Positions 6,767-14,141 are shown, numbered from the stretch's first letter. The stretch: DNA of 64,000 nucleotides from Subdoligranulum variabile (GCA_004552305.1 SFOX01000001.1:1-64000); one strand, 5' to 3'. The notes: generated by a model not told the origin, from the letters alone. Program-made: numbers and translations.

Positions 6767-8109
6767 TGCAGCGCCTCCTCCTTCAGCAGCCGGGCAGCCT
6801 TGCCCGCCGCCATACCGCTTTCGGTAAGCTTGTGCAGCTCCGGCGCGGCAAAAGGCAGCGGCTTGGCGATAAAATCATCCAGACTCATCTGCTGTACCCC
6901 TACCGAAAACGCCTTGGGGTCAAGCAGCGCAGCGGCAATTTCTGCCCGCGTCCCGTGGCAGGGCGCACGCCCGCTGCAGGTGATAAAATACTGCGCGCGT
7001 TTCAAAACCACACCGATTTGTTTCAGCTCCAACATACCCAGATGCTGCAGCCGGCGCGCCTGCAGAATACGGTCGGCGCTCTTGGGACCGATGCCCGGCA
7101 CGCGCAGCAGCGCCGCCCGGTCCGCCGTGTTTACCTCGACAGGGAAAAACGCCGGATGCCGCAGCGCCCAGGTGCATTTCGGGTCAAGGTACGGGTCAAA
7201 GTTTGGTTCTTCCTCTGTCAGCAGCTCCCGCGCCGAAAAATGGTAATACCGCAGCAGCCAGTCCGCCTGATACAACCGATGCTCCCGCAAAAGGGGCGGC
7301 TTGGTCTGCAGGGCAGGCAGGCGGCTATCCTCGACCACCGGCAGATACGCCGAATAAAATACACGTTTCAACGTGTATTTCTTGTATAGCGCTTCGGTCA
7401 GATCCATAATATGGCGGTCATTTTCCGGCGTTGCACCGATAATCATCTGGGTGCTTTGCCCTGCCGGGGCAAACGCAGGGGCGTGGCGGTACACCGCAAG
7501 TTCCCGCTTGCTCTGCGCATTTTGCACGGCGATCTGCTTCATCGGGCGCAGGATGGAGGCTTTCTTTTTATCGGGGGCAAGCTGGTTCAGGCTGACCTCG
7601 CTCGGCAGCTCAATATTGACAGAAAGCCGATCCGCCAAAAGCCCCAGCTGCTGCACCAGCATAGGGTCGGCGCCCGGTATCGTTTTGGCGTGGATATACC
7701 CGTTAAAGCCGTATTCCTCACGCAAAATCCGCAGCGCCCGAATCATCAGCTCCATCGTCCGGTCAGGGGATTGGATCACCGCGCTGGATAAAAACAGCCC
7801 CTCGATATAATTGCGTTTGTAGAAGCCGATTGTCAAATCCGCCAGCTCGCGCGGGGTAAAGCTTGCGCGCGGGCGGTCATTGCTGCGGCGGTTGACGCAG
7901 TAGCTGCAATCGTAGCAGCAGGCGTTGGAATACAACACCTTTAAAAGGGAAACGCATCGACCGTCCGGCGTAAAGGCATGGCAGATGCCCGCCGCTCTGC
8001 AGCTGCCCAGCTTGCCGTGCTGCCCGGCTCTGTCCACACCACTGGAGGTACAGGCGACGTCATATTTGGCGCTGTCGGCGAGAATTTCCAGTTTTTCCTC
8101 CAGATTCAT
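6745..8109 (-). CDS. Radical-SAM DNA modification/repair protein (TIGR03916 family)
   Basis: 454 residues. The radical-SAM cluster CCYDCSYC (C-x3-C-x2-C) sits near residue 65 and would hold the 4Fe-4S cluster that cleaves S-adenosylmethionine. A helix-hairpin-helix motif (LLRVPGIGPKSADRIL) near residue 350 suggests DNA binding. Known family members are called putative DNA modification/repair radical-SAM proteins, and the substrate is unproven. I start at 8109, where AGGAG lies 9 bases upstream; 36 more upstream codons are open but look non-coding. It is followed with overlap by its usual partner. A terminator-like hairpin sits in its leader. Confidence 0.88.
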   Translation of the reverse strand: MNLEEKLEILADSAKYDVACTSSGVDRAGQHGKLGSCRAAGICHAFTPDGRCVSLLKVLYSNACCYDCSYCVNRRSNDRPRASFTPRELADLTIGFYKRNYIEGLFLSSAVIQSPDRTMELMIRALRILREEYGFNGYIHAKTIPGADPMLVQQLGLLADRLSVNIELPSEVSLNQLAPDKKKASILRPMKQIAVQNAQSKRELAVYRHAPAFAPAGQSTQMIIGATPENDRHIMDLTEALYKKYTLKRVFYSAYLPVVEDSRLPALQTKPPLLREHRLYQADWLLRYYHFSARELLTEEEPNFDPYLDPKCTWALRHPAFFPVEVNTADRAALLRVPGIGPKSADRILQARRLQHLGMLELKQIGVVLKRAQYFITCSGRAPCHGTRAEIAAALLDPKAFSVGVQQMSLDDFIAKPLPFAAPELHKLTESGMAAGKAARLLKEEALQCVTRRM

Positions 8110-8130
8110 AGGGGTTTCTCCTAAAAAGGG

Positions 8131-8181
8131 TATAAAAAATACAGCCCGCCGCAAACGCCGATTTTCCGGCTTGCCGCGGGC
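8131..8181 (-). terminator. Terminator-like hairpin between the XRE-S24 and radical-SAM genes
   Basis: An imperfect GC-rich inverted repeat (gcccgccgcaa ... ttgccgcgggc) is followed on the minus strand by TGTATTTTTT. It would end the XRE-S24 transcript. It also lies downstream of the putative radical-SAM promoter (-10 TATAAT at 8218-8223), so it may attenuate that operon. Confidence 0.55.
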
Positions 8182-8217
8182 AGCATTTTTTGTTTGTATT
8201 TTCGGTTGTAAGTCCAA

Positions 8218-8246
8218 ATTATAGGACTTTTTGTGTGCTAGAATAA
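8218..8246 (-). promoter_or_regulatory. Possible promoter of the radical-SAM operon
   Basis: Minus strand: TTATTC, 17 bases, TATAAT (8218-8223). The -10 lies within a short inverted repeat (gtcc ... ggac). The -35 is weak. Confidence 0.4.
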
Positions 8247-8271
8247 GATTGTAAGGAGGTTACCGGGTCAC

Positions 8272-8901
8272 TTACCACTTGGCTTTGGTTTCTACCACCT
8301 TGCCGGCAATATACAGATGATCCAACTCCTCGCCCTTGATGACCAGTTCCTCATAGTTTGGGTTGAAGGGCTGCAGCACTACGGCATTGCCGCGCTGGAT
8401 ATACTTTTTCAGCGTACCCTCGCCGTCCAGGCCATAGACCAAAACGCCGAGATCGCCGTTGTCCAAGGTGTTCTGGCGGTGTACCAAGGCAAGGTCACCA
8501 TCAGAGATGCGCGGTTCCATACTGTCGCCCTTGACCACCAGATAAAAGTAGCTGCTGGGGTCCTTTACGCTGGCATACTCTTTGCCGTAGTCCTCCTCAA
8601 AGGCAAGGGCGCCGTAACCGGCGCGCACCGTACCAATGACCGGGATCTCGCACTGCGTATAGCGGCTGAAGGCGTTGCGCCCCACAACAGGGGAGTTTTC
8701 GGCATCCTGCTGCAACCCCAGCAGTACGTCAGCGGTGGTTCCCAAAATTTCCGCCAGCCGGGCAATGGTCTGCGGGTCGGGCGTAGAACGACCGGTTTCC
8801 CACTTGCCGACAGCCTGCTGCGTCACACCTAAAAGTTGTGAAATCTCCGCTTGGCTGTACCGTTTTATCTTGCGGGCCTGCTTTAAGCGTTCTGCAAACA
8901 T
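8272..8901 (-). CDS. XRE-S24 (LexA/CI-like) self-cleaving repressor
   Basis: 209 residues. An N-terminal helix-turn-helix (SQAEISQLLGVTQQAVGKWE, about 15-35) is joined to a C-terminal S24 peptidase domain. The putative autocleavage bond is in VRAGYGA (about residue 93). The nucleophile serine is in VKGDSMEP and the general-base lysine in GTLKKY. In LexA and lambda CI relatives, RecA-ssDNA triggers self-cleavage and derepression; I infer the same here. Palindromic ACAAC/GTTGT sites in its own promoter indicate autoregulation. It faces a small membrane-protein gene whose promoter carries the same sites. No phage genes flank it, so this is a chromosomal regulator rather than a prophage remnant. 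Confidence 0.9.
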   Translation of the reverse strand: MFAERLKQARKIKRYSQAEISQLLGVTQQAVGKWETGRSTPDPQTIARLAEILGTTADVLLGLQQDAENSPVVGRNAFSRYTQCEIPVIGTVRAGYGALAFEEDYGKEYASVKDPSSYFYLVVKGDSMEPRISDGDLALVHRQNTLDNGDLGVLVYGLDGEGTLKKYIQRGNAVVLQPFNPNYEELVIKGEELDHLYIAGKVVETKAKW

Positions 8902-8960
8902 ACCAAAAACTCCTTTATATAGCTGAACAGCTACCGGCTGTCACACTTTTGTTTGTTACC

Positions 8961-8989
8961 ATTATACAACCTGTTGTAGTTTTTGTAAA
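8961..8989 (-). promoter_or_regulatory. XRE-S24 promoter with embedded operator
   Basis: Minus strand: TTTACA (8984-8989), 17 bases, TATAAT (8961-8966). The palindrome ACAAC-CT-GTTGT (8966-8977) fills the downstream half of the spacer, so a bound repressor would exclude RNA polymerase. Confidence 0.75.
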
Positions 8990-9032
8990 GGGGATTTGCG
9001 AAAATAAATCAAAAATAAGTTGTAAAAAGTTA

Positions 9033-9061
9033 TTGACAACAACTGAAGGTTGTTGTATTAT
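9033..9061 (+). promoter_or_regulatory. Consensus promoter with operator, for the small membrane gene
   Basis: TTGACA (9033-9038), exactly 17 bases, TATTAT (9056-9061). The dyad ACAACAAC-TGAAG-GTTGTTGT (9036-9056) occupies the whole spacer. A further ACAACAAC half site follows at about 9068. A near-consensus promoter filled by an operator is typical of a gene kept silent until its repressor is removed. Confidence 0.8.
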
Positions 9062-9150
9062 AAACTTACAACAACGGCAGAATTAAAATGTATCCGGTAA
9101 AAAGCCGACATTGCGGCGCGGCTTTACCGAATCAATAAGGAGGAGCAATT

Positions 9151-9414
9151 ATGAACACCGAAAAATTCAAGAAAGAGTTTTGCAAGGTAGCAGGCTGTGC
9201 GGCCGCTCTGATTTTAATGATGCTGGTTTCCGCCGCCATCGAGGGTACGGTTTCTGTTCTGACCGCCGTTCTCGTCGGTGCAGGCTGCGTATATGCGCTG
9301 AACACCGTTTGCGGCATTCTGCTTCCGCGTGAGGCACAAGCTGCCCCTGTGCGCGCCGCGCAGCGTCCTGTTTCGGTGTCCCTGCGGGTGGTGCGCGGTG
9401 GTCGTGCCGCCTGA
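9151..9414 (+). CDS. Small two-helix membrane protein under XRE-S24 control
   Basis: 87 residues: a short basic N-terminus, two hydrophobic segments (about 14-29 and 34-58), then a soluble tail rich in alanine, valine and arginine. AAGGAGGAGC precedes the ATG at ideal spacing. I do not recognise the family. Its promoter shares operator sequences with the divergent LexA-like gene, so it should be switched on when that repressor cleaves itself. Small membrane proteins under LexA control include division inhibitors of the YneA/ChiZ type and TisB-like peptides; a similar damage-response role is possible but unproven. No LysM domain or lipobox is present. Confidence 0.7.
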   Translation: MNTEKFKKEFCKVAGCAAALILMMLVSAAIEGTVSVLTAVLVGAGCVYALNTVCGILLPREAQAAPVRAAQRPVSVSLRVVRGGRAA

Positions 9415-9480
9415 TTGCTTGCCCATTGTGTTCACCTGTGCTACAATAGATAAATACGAAGCAGGAAGGACGTGGCAGCT

Positions 9481-10233
9481 ATGGCTAGAGTATTGGAAGT
9501 ATGCGTTGACAGTCTGGCATCGGCGCAGGCCGCTGTGCAGGGCGGGGCAGACCGTTTGGAATTATGCAGTGCCTTGGCACTGGGCGGGTTAAGCCCGTAT
9601 ACCGCGCTTTTGCAGCAGATCAAGCGCCGCTGGGATATTCCCGTGCGGTGCCTGATGCGCCCGCGTGCGGGGGATTTTCTCTATACGCCCGATGAAATTG
9701 AGCTGATGTGCGCACAGATCGAAGCCTTGCGGCAATGCGGTGCCGATGGGTTTGTTCTGGGGGCGCTGACACCCGACGGAGACTTGGATACCAACGCCTT
9801 GCAGCCGATGCTTGCGGCGTGCGGAAATTTACCCCGCACCCTGCATCGCTGTATAGATGTTTCACGCGATCCCGCAGCGACCTACCGCAGTGCAGCGGCA
9901 TTGGGTTTTGACACCGTGCTTACCAGCGGTGCCGTCGCTGCCTGTACCGGCGGCGAGGCGGTTTTGCGCAAGCTTTTGCAGCTGCGCGACGCCGAAAACG
10001 CCCCGGAGGTTCTGATCGGTGCCGGGGTCAACGCCGCGGTCATCACCCATATGCGTCAGCAATTGCCCGGCGCAAGAGCCTTTCATATGAGCGGCAAGAT
10101 GCTGCTTGAAAGCCCTATGCGGTTTCGCCGTGCCGATATCCCTATGGGGCTGCCGGGTCTTGATGAGTGGCATATCCAGCAAACCGATGCACAAGCCGTT
10201 CGCGCCGCCAGACAGGCACTATATGACCTATAA
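9481..10233 (+). CDS. cutC: CutC family protein
   Basis: 250 residues with the CutC TIM-barrel pattern: LEVCVDSLASAQAAVQGGADRLELCSAL at the N-terminus, then VRCLMRPRAGDF, HRCIDVSRD and VLTSGAV. The family was first linked to copper homeostasis in E. coli, but its enzymatic activity is unsettled. I use the ATG at 9481 because AGGAAGGA is spaced correctly for it; the GTG three codons upstream is too close. It stands alone on the plus strand and is followed by a hairpin and a cluster of palindromes. Confidence 0.92.
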   Translation: MARVLEVCVDSLASAQAAVQGGADRLELCSALALGGLSPYTALLQQIKRRWDIPVRCLMRPRAGDFLYTPDEIELMCAQIEALRQCGADGFVLGALTPDGDLDTNALQPMLAACGNLPRTLHRCIDVSRDPAATYRSAAALGFDTVLTSGAVAACTGGEAVLRKLLQLRDAENAPEVLIGAGVNAAVITHMRQQLPGARAFHMSGKMLLESPMRFRRADIPMGLPGLDEWHIQQTDAQAVRAARQALYDL

Positions 10234-10237
10234 AAAA

Positions 10238-10255
10238 GAGCCGCTTGCGCGGCTC
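10238..10255. terminator. Hairpin after cutC
   Basis: GAGCCGC-TTGC-GCGGCTC, right after the cutC stop codon. The flanking A-run makes it a proper U-tailed terminator only for leftward transcription. In the cutC direction it is a bare stem. Confidence 0.55.
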
Positions 10256-10306
10256 TCAAACTGTCGATAAACCCAATAGGAATATTGCAAAGCTTCGGCG
10301 GGTTTG

Positions 10307-10606
10307 TAGGGGACGCATATATGCGTCCCGTGCGGTTTACCCGTTATACCGCATTATCGGGACGACTGTGGCGGGCGGCATATATGCCGCCCCTACAATC
10401 CACGCCATTCTATTCATTATAGTATAGGGTCGCAGGCGGGGCGTGTCCCGCCCCTACCAGTCCATTAAAACGAAAAGTAAAACTTTAGAATTACCACGCT
10501 AGTAGGGGCGAGCATTGCTCGCCCCTGCCCGTTTGTCTTGTAAGAAAACCATCCCGGAAAACGAGATGCTTCGTCAAGTTGGCGGGCGACCAACGGTCGC
10601 CCCTAC
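10307..10606. repeat. Cluster of five GTAGGGG...CCCCTAC-type palindromes
   Basis: In this 435-base gap I see no gene. It holds five hairpins: 10310-10329 (gggacgcatatatgcgtccc), 10373-10396 (gggcggca...tgccgccc, then ctac), about 10436-10457 (ggcggggc...gcccctac), 10502-10528 (gtaggggcgagcattgctcg and on) and about 10583-10606 (gggcgacc...ggtcgcccctac). Each has a different stem but a shared GTAGGGG or CCCCTAC edge, the look of a dispersed repetitive palindrome family. Their density here suggests repeated insertion at a tolerant site. Confidence 0.75.
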
Positions 10607-10647
10607 ACATTCAATAGACCAAGAACGTGATTTTTTGACACGCTAAA

Positions 10648-10670
10648 AGCCGTTTTCGCGGCTCTTTTTT
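10648..10670. terminator. Bidirectional terminator between cutC and the redoxin gene
   Basis: AGCCG, 6-base loop, CGGCT, followed by TTTTTT on the plus strand. On the minus strand the same stem is followed by TTTTAG. It overlaps the redoxin stop codon. Confidence 0.6.
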
Positions 10671-11262
10671 AATCCTTTAATCCGGTCAATTCTGCCTTTT
10701 CAAAGCTGTCGGGAATCAGCTCCAATTCCTCCAACAGACTTTGCATTGCTTCACAGTCCTGCGGCACATCGGTCAGGCTGGTGCCGTAGTGGCAAAACAG
10801 AACCTTGCCGTCCTTATCCAGTATAAGGGTCAGCGGCATCTGCTGTTCTGCGCCCTTGGCAGCGCGGTAGCCTTGCTTTTTTGCCTGCCGCAAAATTTGC
10901 CACGCCTCCAGAGAATACGCCGTCCACGCGCTGCCACGGGTAGGAATTTCCAGCAAATCATACAGCACACCGTCAGCATCGCACATCAGCGGAAAGGGCA
11001 GCGCATCCTGTGCAAGACTGGCAGCCAGTTTATCGGCACGCGAACGCACCACCATAGCAAACCCGCCGCTGTACAGCTTGTCGTAGGTTTCCGCATAACG
11101 GCTTGCAAAGGTGCGGGTCACCGGGTTGCCGAAGTTTGCCATAAACACCAGCACCAGCGGTGCCTGCGCCGCCAGCAAATCGCGGAAACGGTTTTGCGCC
11201 CGATACGGCGTGTCATAGGAAAACATGGGCAGTTTGTCGCCCGCTTTGATTTTTGCCGCCAT
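10669..11262 (-). CDS. Redoxin/AhpC-TSA-like protein lacking the peroxidatic cysteine
   Basis: 197 residues with a thioredoxin-like layout: AGDKLPMFSYDT at the N-terminus, the strand LVLVFMANFGNPVTRTFASRY, then FPLMCDADGVLYDLL and LTLILDKDGKVLFCHYGTSL. In peroxiredoxins the loop after the first long strand carries the reactive cysteine; here that position reads GNPVTRTF with no cysteine. The three cysteines present lie elsewhere (CDADG, FCHYG, QDCEAM). It may be a non-catalytic or divergent redoxin, so I give no enzyme name. GGAG precedes the start, and a hairpin lies in its leader just downstream of the 6S-like RNA. Confidence 0.75.
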   Translation of the reverse strand: MAAKIKAGDKLPMFSYDTPYRAQNRFRDLLAAQAPLVLVFMANFGNPVTRTFASRYAETYDKLYSGGFAMVVRSRADKLAASLAQDALPFPLMCDADGVLYDLLEIPTRGSAWTAYSLEAWQILRQAKKQGYRAAKGAEQQMPLTLILDKDGKVLFCHYGTSLTDVPQDCEAMQSLLEELELIPDSFEKAELTGLKD

Positions 11263-11293
11263 AACATTCTCCGTCCCAAAATATATGCAAAAA

Positions 11294-11318
11294 TCCGGAC
11301 AGGGGATACCCGCCCGGA
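11294..11318 (-). terminator. Terminator hairpin in front of the redoxin gene
   Basis: Minus strand: TCCGGGCGGG, TAT, CCCCTGTCCGGA, then a T-run. It lies between the 6S-like RNA and the redoxin start, so it either backs up termination of the RNA or attenuates the redoxin gene. Confidence 0.6.
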
Positions 11319-11330
11319 CATAGTTTCAGA

Positions 11331-11521
11331 AAAAGCCCCGCACAGCCGTCTGCAGCCAATCAAAACCTACCGGTATGGCAGGTGGGTGCCCTGCAGATAC
11401 ATTCATGCTCCCTTCTTCCGCCAAGGGCGGGAGGTCTGCAATCCCGCATCTGACGCGGGCTCCCAAAATTTGATTAGTAGGATTCTATAAAGGCCGCAAC
11501 AAATCGAACTGCGCAGGGCGG
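11331..11521 (-). ncRNA. ssrS: Probable 6S RNA
   Basis: About 190 nucleotides that fold into one long interrupted rod. The ends pair over 11 bp (GCCCTGCGCAG with CTGTGCGGGGC, 11509-11519 with 11335-11345). Next come TGCGGCC/GGCTGCA and CTAATCAAA/TTTGATTGG, separated by a large one-sided bulge, then inner stems (TTGCAGA/TCTGCAG, CTCCC/GGGAG, CCGCC/GGCGG). The 3' end runs into TTTTT. Length, closing stem, internal bubble and a GGGCACCCACCU-like segment fit Firmicutes 6S RNA, which binds housekeeping RNA polymerase in stationary phase. The identity is inferred from structure. No convincing promoter was found, and the 5' end may come from the DUF1292 transcript. Confidence 0.58.
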
Positions 11522-11534
11522 CAAACCAAGGAAA

Positions 11535-11861
11535 TCAGTCCAATTCGGAATCGTCGATATCGTATATAGCGCGCAGGCGCTCCTCAAAGACCTTGCCGAC
11601 AGTCAGCAATTCTTCATCATCGTCCACGATATCCATATACTCACCCTGGTCGTCGGTTCCGATGCGCATCAGGATCAGCTCCGCTTCCTCCTGCAGGCTC
11701 TCAGGATCCTCCTGATAGGGAATCACCGCCAGATAGCGGGTGCCGTTCACTTCCGTTGCGTCGATGACTTCAAAGGTGACTTCCTTGCCGTCCTCGTCCT
11801 CCAAGGTCAGCAGATCAGGGGTAGCTTCTTCCAGCATTTCCGGGCTCAGTTCGTCAGACAT
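11535..11861 (-). CDS. DUF1292 domain-containing protein
   Basis: 108 acidic residues. The pattern LTLEDEDGKEVTFEVIDA, RYLAVIPYQEDP and ELILMRIGTDDQGEYMDIVDDDEE is the DUF1292 (YrzB-like) domain, a small beta-rich protein of unknown function. In Bacillus and many Firmicutes it neighbours ruvX; here ruvX lies 2 kb away in the same direction, with a cyclophilin gene and uppS between. The promoter is legible on the minus strand (TTGACG at 11921-11926, 17 bases, TAAACT at 11898-11903). The 6S-like RNA begins 14 bases after its stop. Confidence 0.88.
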   Translation of the reverse strand: MSDELSPEMLEEATPDLLTLEDEDGKEVTFEVIDATEVNGTRYLAVIPYQEDPESLQEEAELILMRIGTDDQGEYMDIVDDDEELLTVGKVFEERLRAIYDIDDSELD

Positions 11862-11897
11862 AATGACCTCCTATGGTCGGTTGAATTTGATACCTAT

Positions 11898-11958
11898 AGT
11901 TTACCGTTTTTTTTCTGAAACGTCAAGGGTGTTCAACACAAAGATTCTGTGGTATAAT
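11898..11958. promoter_or_regulatory. Divergent promoters for DUF1292 and the cyclophilin gene
   Basis: Leftward: TTGACG (11921-11926), 17 bases, TAAACT (11898-11903). Rightward: a -10 TATAAT at 11953-11958 with a poor -35 (TGTTCA near 11930). Confidence 0.5.
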
Positions 11959-12031
11959 AAGTTATCTTAGACTTTTGGCACATCTGCAGGTCTTTGTGGC
12001 TTGCAGCATCGCTTTTATGCGGAGGTTCACC

Positions 12032-12826
12032 ATGAAAAAACTTCTCTGCCTTGTGTTTGCCATGCTGCTGGCGCTTTGTGCCTGCAGCAGCGGCAAAAGC
12101 ACCCCCAAGCGTCCCGCCGTCACCAGCAGCGAACGCCAGTTCACCACCCCCGCCGAAGGGGACACCATCGCCATTTTTACCACCAGCCAAGGTGAGATCC
12201 GCGCCGTGCTGTACCCCGACGCAGCGCCTATGGCGGTCTACAATTTTGCAGGGCTGGCACGCATCGGCTACTATGACGGCACGGTTTTCTGGCGTGCCCA
12301 GTACGGCTTTGCGGTGCAGGGCGGCGATGCCACCGGCACCGGAACGGGCGGCTCCACGATTTGGAGTAACAACGCCTACCCCGCAGAGGTTGACCCCGGC
12401 TTAAAGCATTACGCGGGCGCGCTGTGCGCTGCCTTTGCCACCGGCGGCGAAAGAACCGGCGGCAACAGCCAGTTTTATTTTGTGCAGGCACTGCCCGACA
12501 GTGTTGACGAAGCCCAGCAGCAGGCACTTGCCCAAAACGGTTATACGCAGGAGCAAATTGACGCCTACGCCGCAGCGGGCGGCTTGCCGTACCTTGACAA
12601 CACCGACACGGTATTCGGGCAGGTATATGAAGGTATGAACGTCGTGGACAAGCTCGCCGGGGTAAAAACCATCGACTCGGAGGACGGCGCCGACACCTGC
12701 CGCCCCTTTGACAGCGGCGATGTAACGATCGAGCATATCACAATTGCCGCGTATCCCGGTCCCACGACCGAGGAACTGGCTGCCCAGTGGGCAGCCGAGG
12801 TCGATGACGAAAACGCCGTCGGCTGA
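12032..12826 (+). CDS. Cyclophilin-type peptidyl-prolyl isomerase lipoprotein
   Basis: 264 residues. MKKLLCLVFAMLLALCACSSG is a lipoprotein signal, with the lipobox LCAC placing the acylated cysteine near residue 18. The mature part is a cyclophilin domain (TTSQGEIRAVLYPDAAPMAVYNF, FWRAQYGFAVQGGDATGTG, GGNSQFYFVQ, DTVFGQVYEGMNVVDKL). It would assist folding of exported proteins on the outer face of the membrane. An insertion around residues 160-195 (DEAQQQALAQNGYTQEQIDA) resembles that in other extracellular clostridial cyclophilins. I use the ATG at 12032, preceded by GGAGG; a longer upstream frame has no signal-peptide logic. Confidence 0.93.
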   Translation: MKKLLCLVFAMLLALCACSSGKSTPKRPAVTSSERQFTTPAEGDTIAIFTTSQGEIRAVLYPDAAPMAVYNFAGLARIGYYDGTVFWRAQYGFAVQGGDATGTGTGGSTIWSNNAYPAEVDPGLKHYAGALCAAFATGGERTGGNSQFYFVQALPDSVDEAQQQALAQNGYTQEQIDAYAAAGGLPYLDNTDTVFGQVYEGMNVVDKLAGVKTIDSEDGADTCRPFDSGDVTIEHITIAAYPGPTTEELAAQWAAEVDDENAVG

Positions 12827-12844
12827 TAGGAGCCGTATCAAAAA

Positions 12845-12868
12845 AGGGACGCTTACCCAAGCGTCCCT
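12845..12868. terminator. Bidirectional terminator between the cyclophilin gene and uppS
   Basis: AGGGACGCTT, 4-base loop, AAGCGTCCCT, with A- and T-runs on both sides. It serves two convergent genes. Confidence 0.85.
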
Positions 12869-12876
12869 TTTTGCTT

Positions 12877-13599
12877 TTATTTTTTGGTGTTGCCGCCCAT
12901 CCGGCGGTCGCGGCGGCTGTATTCCTCCAGTGCCTTATCAAAGCAAGGCTTGTCAAAGTCGGGGAACAGCACAGGGGTAAAGTAAAATTCGGCATAGGCA
13001 CACTGCCACAGCAGGAAATTGGACAGGCGCTCCTCACCGCTGGTGCGGATCATCAGGTCAACCGGCGGCAGGTTGCGGTACAGGTGGCTCTCGATGGTTT
13101 TTTCGTCGATTTGCTCCGGCGTCAGGCTGCCCTGCTGCACCTCACCGGCAATGGCGCGCACAGCGTCAGTCAGTTCGGCGCGGCTGCCGTAGTTCAGGCA
13201 GAAGTTGACAATGCCCTTTTTGTTGTCCTTGGTCAGCTCCATCATATAATCCATTGCATCCAGCACGCGCTGCTGCAGCCCTTCGCGGCGACCGCTGAAC
13301 AGCACCTGACAGCCGCGCTCATTCATTTCCTCCGCGATGGTGCGGAAGTTGTTGGCAAACAGATCCATCAGGTAGCCGACTTCCTTGGCATCGCGGGAAA
13401 AATTCTCAGTCGAAAACACATACAGCGACAGCACCTTTACGCCGCGGTCGCCCACGGCATAGCGGGTGATTTCCTGCAGGCGATCAAAGCCCGCCTTGTG
13501 ACCGACACTGGCGGGCATAAAACGCTGACGCGCCCAGCGGCGGTTGCCGTCCACAATGATGGCGACGTGTTGGGGAATGCGCAATTCTTCGTTAGGCAT
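12877..13599 (-). CDS. uppS: Undecaprenyl diphosphate synthase (cis-prenyltransferase)
   Basis: 240 residues, the usual UppS length. The catalytic motif HVAIIVDGNRRWA near residue 11 carries the Mg-binding aspartate. Further hallmarks are KVLSLYVFSTENFSR and the C-terminal DLMIRTSGEERLSNFLLWQ. The enzyme adds eight isoprene units to farnesyl diphosphate to make the C55 lipid carrier for peptidoglycan and other exported glycans, at the cytoplasmic membrane. It lies 15 bases downstream of ruvX and probably shares its transcript. Unusually, no cdsA, dxr or rseP follows; that cluster is broken here by a convergent gene. Confidence 0.96.
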   Translation of the reverse strand: MPNEELRIPQHVAIIVDGNRRWARQRFMPASVGHKAGFDRLQEITRYAVGDRGVKVLSLYVFSTENFSRDAKEVGYLMDLFANNFRTIAEEMNERGCQVLFSGRREGLQQRVLDAMDYMMELTKDNKKGIVNFCLNYGSRAELTDAVRAIAGEVQQGSLTPEQIDEKTIESHLYRNLPPVDLMIRTSGEERLSNFLLWQCAYAEFYFTPVLFPDFDKPCFDKALEEYSRRDRRMGGNTKK

Positions 13600-13614
13600 A
13601 GGTGTTCTCCTTTG

Positions 13615-14082
13615 TTATACTTGCTCCTGCCGGGGCATAAGCTGTTCGGGCGCGGTTTCTCCGGGATGATGGGCGCGCCAGTTCAAAAAGCTTTCCAGAA
13701 TCACAGCGGCGGAAACCGAATCCAGCTTTTCCTTACGCTTTTGCCCAAAGGTGTCGTTGTCCGCCAGAATGGCTGCCGCCGATACCGTGGTACGGCGCTC
13801 GTCCCACATAACGACGGGCATCCCCGCCATATCGGCAAGGCGCTGGGCAAAGCGGCGGCTTTTTTCAGCGCGCTTGCCCTCGGTGCCGTCCATATTTTTG
13901 GGTAAGCCGCAGACAAGCCCGGCAGCCTGACGGGCGCGGGCAGCCTCCACCGCGGCGGCAGCCACCTTGTTCATACTTTTTTCCTCAATTTGCGGGGTGA
14001 TAGGGGAAGTCACGGTTTCGCTCTCATCGCATCCGGCCAAGCCGGTGCGGCTGTCGCCGTAATCCACAGCCAACCATTTCAT
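13615..14082 (-). CDS. ruvX: RuvX/YqgF-type RNase H-fold nuclease
   Basis: 155 residues. It opens with LAVDYGDSRTGLAGCD, the first RNase H-fold strand with its catalytic aspartate. LVCGLPKNMDGTEGKRA and VVMWDERRTTVSAA follow in family order. YqgF proteins are called Holliday-junction resolvase-like and act in 16S rRNA 5' maturation in E. coli. GGAG precedes the ATG. The promoter is TTGCGT (14136-14141), 17 bases, TATACT (14113-14118) on the minus strand, reading into ruvX-uppS. Confidence 0.93.
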   Translation of the reverse strand: MKWLAVDYGDSRTGLAGCDESETVTSPITPQIEEKSMNKVAAAAVEAARARQAAGLVCGLPKNMDGTEGKRAEKSRRFAQRLADMAGMPVVMWDERRTTVSAAAILADNDTFGQKRKEKLDSVSAAVILESFLNWRAHHPGETAPEQLMPRQEQV

Positions 14083-14112
14083 AGGGATCGCTCCTTATCT
14101 GTTATTGGAATC

Positions 14113-14141
14113 AGTATACCACCAAAATGCCGGGAACGCAA
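14113..14141 (-). promoter_or_regulatory. ruvX-uppS promoter
   Basis: TTGCGT, 17-base spacer, TATACT, 31 bases upstream of the ruvX start. Confidence 0.6.

Noticed and set aside
8272..9414. Prophage immunity region
   Set aside because: The CI-like repressor invites this, but no integrase, Cro, structural or lysis genes flank it.
10234..10668. CRISPR array
   Set aside because: The palindromes have different stems and irregular spacing, and there are no identical direct repeats or cas genes. No CRISPR array is visible anywhere in the window.
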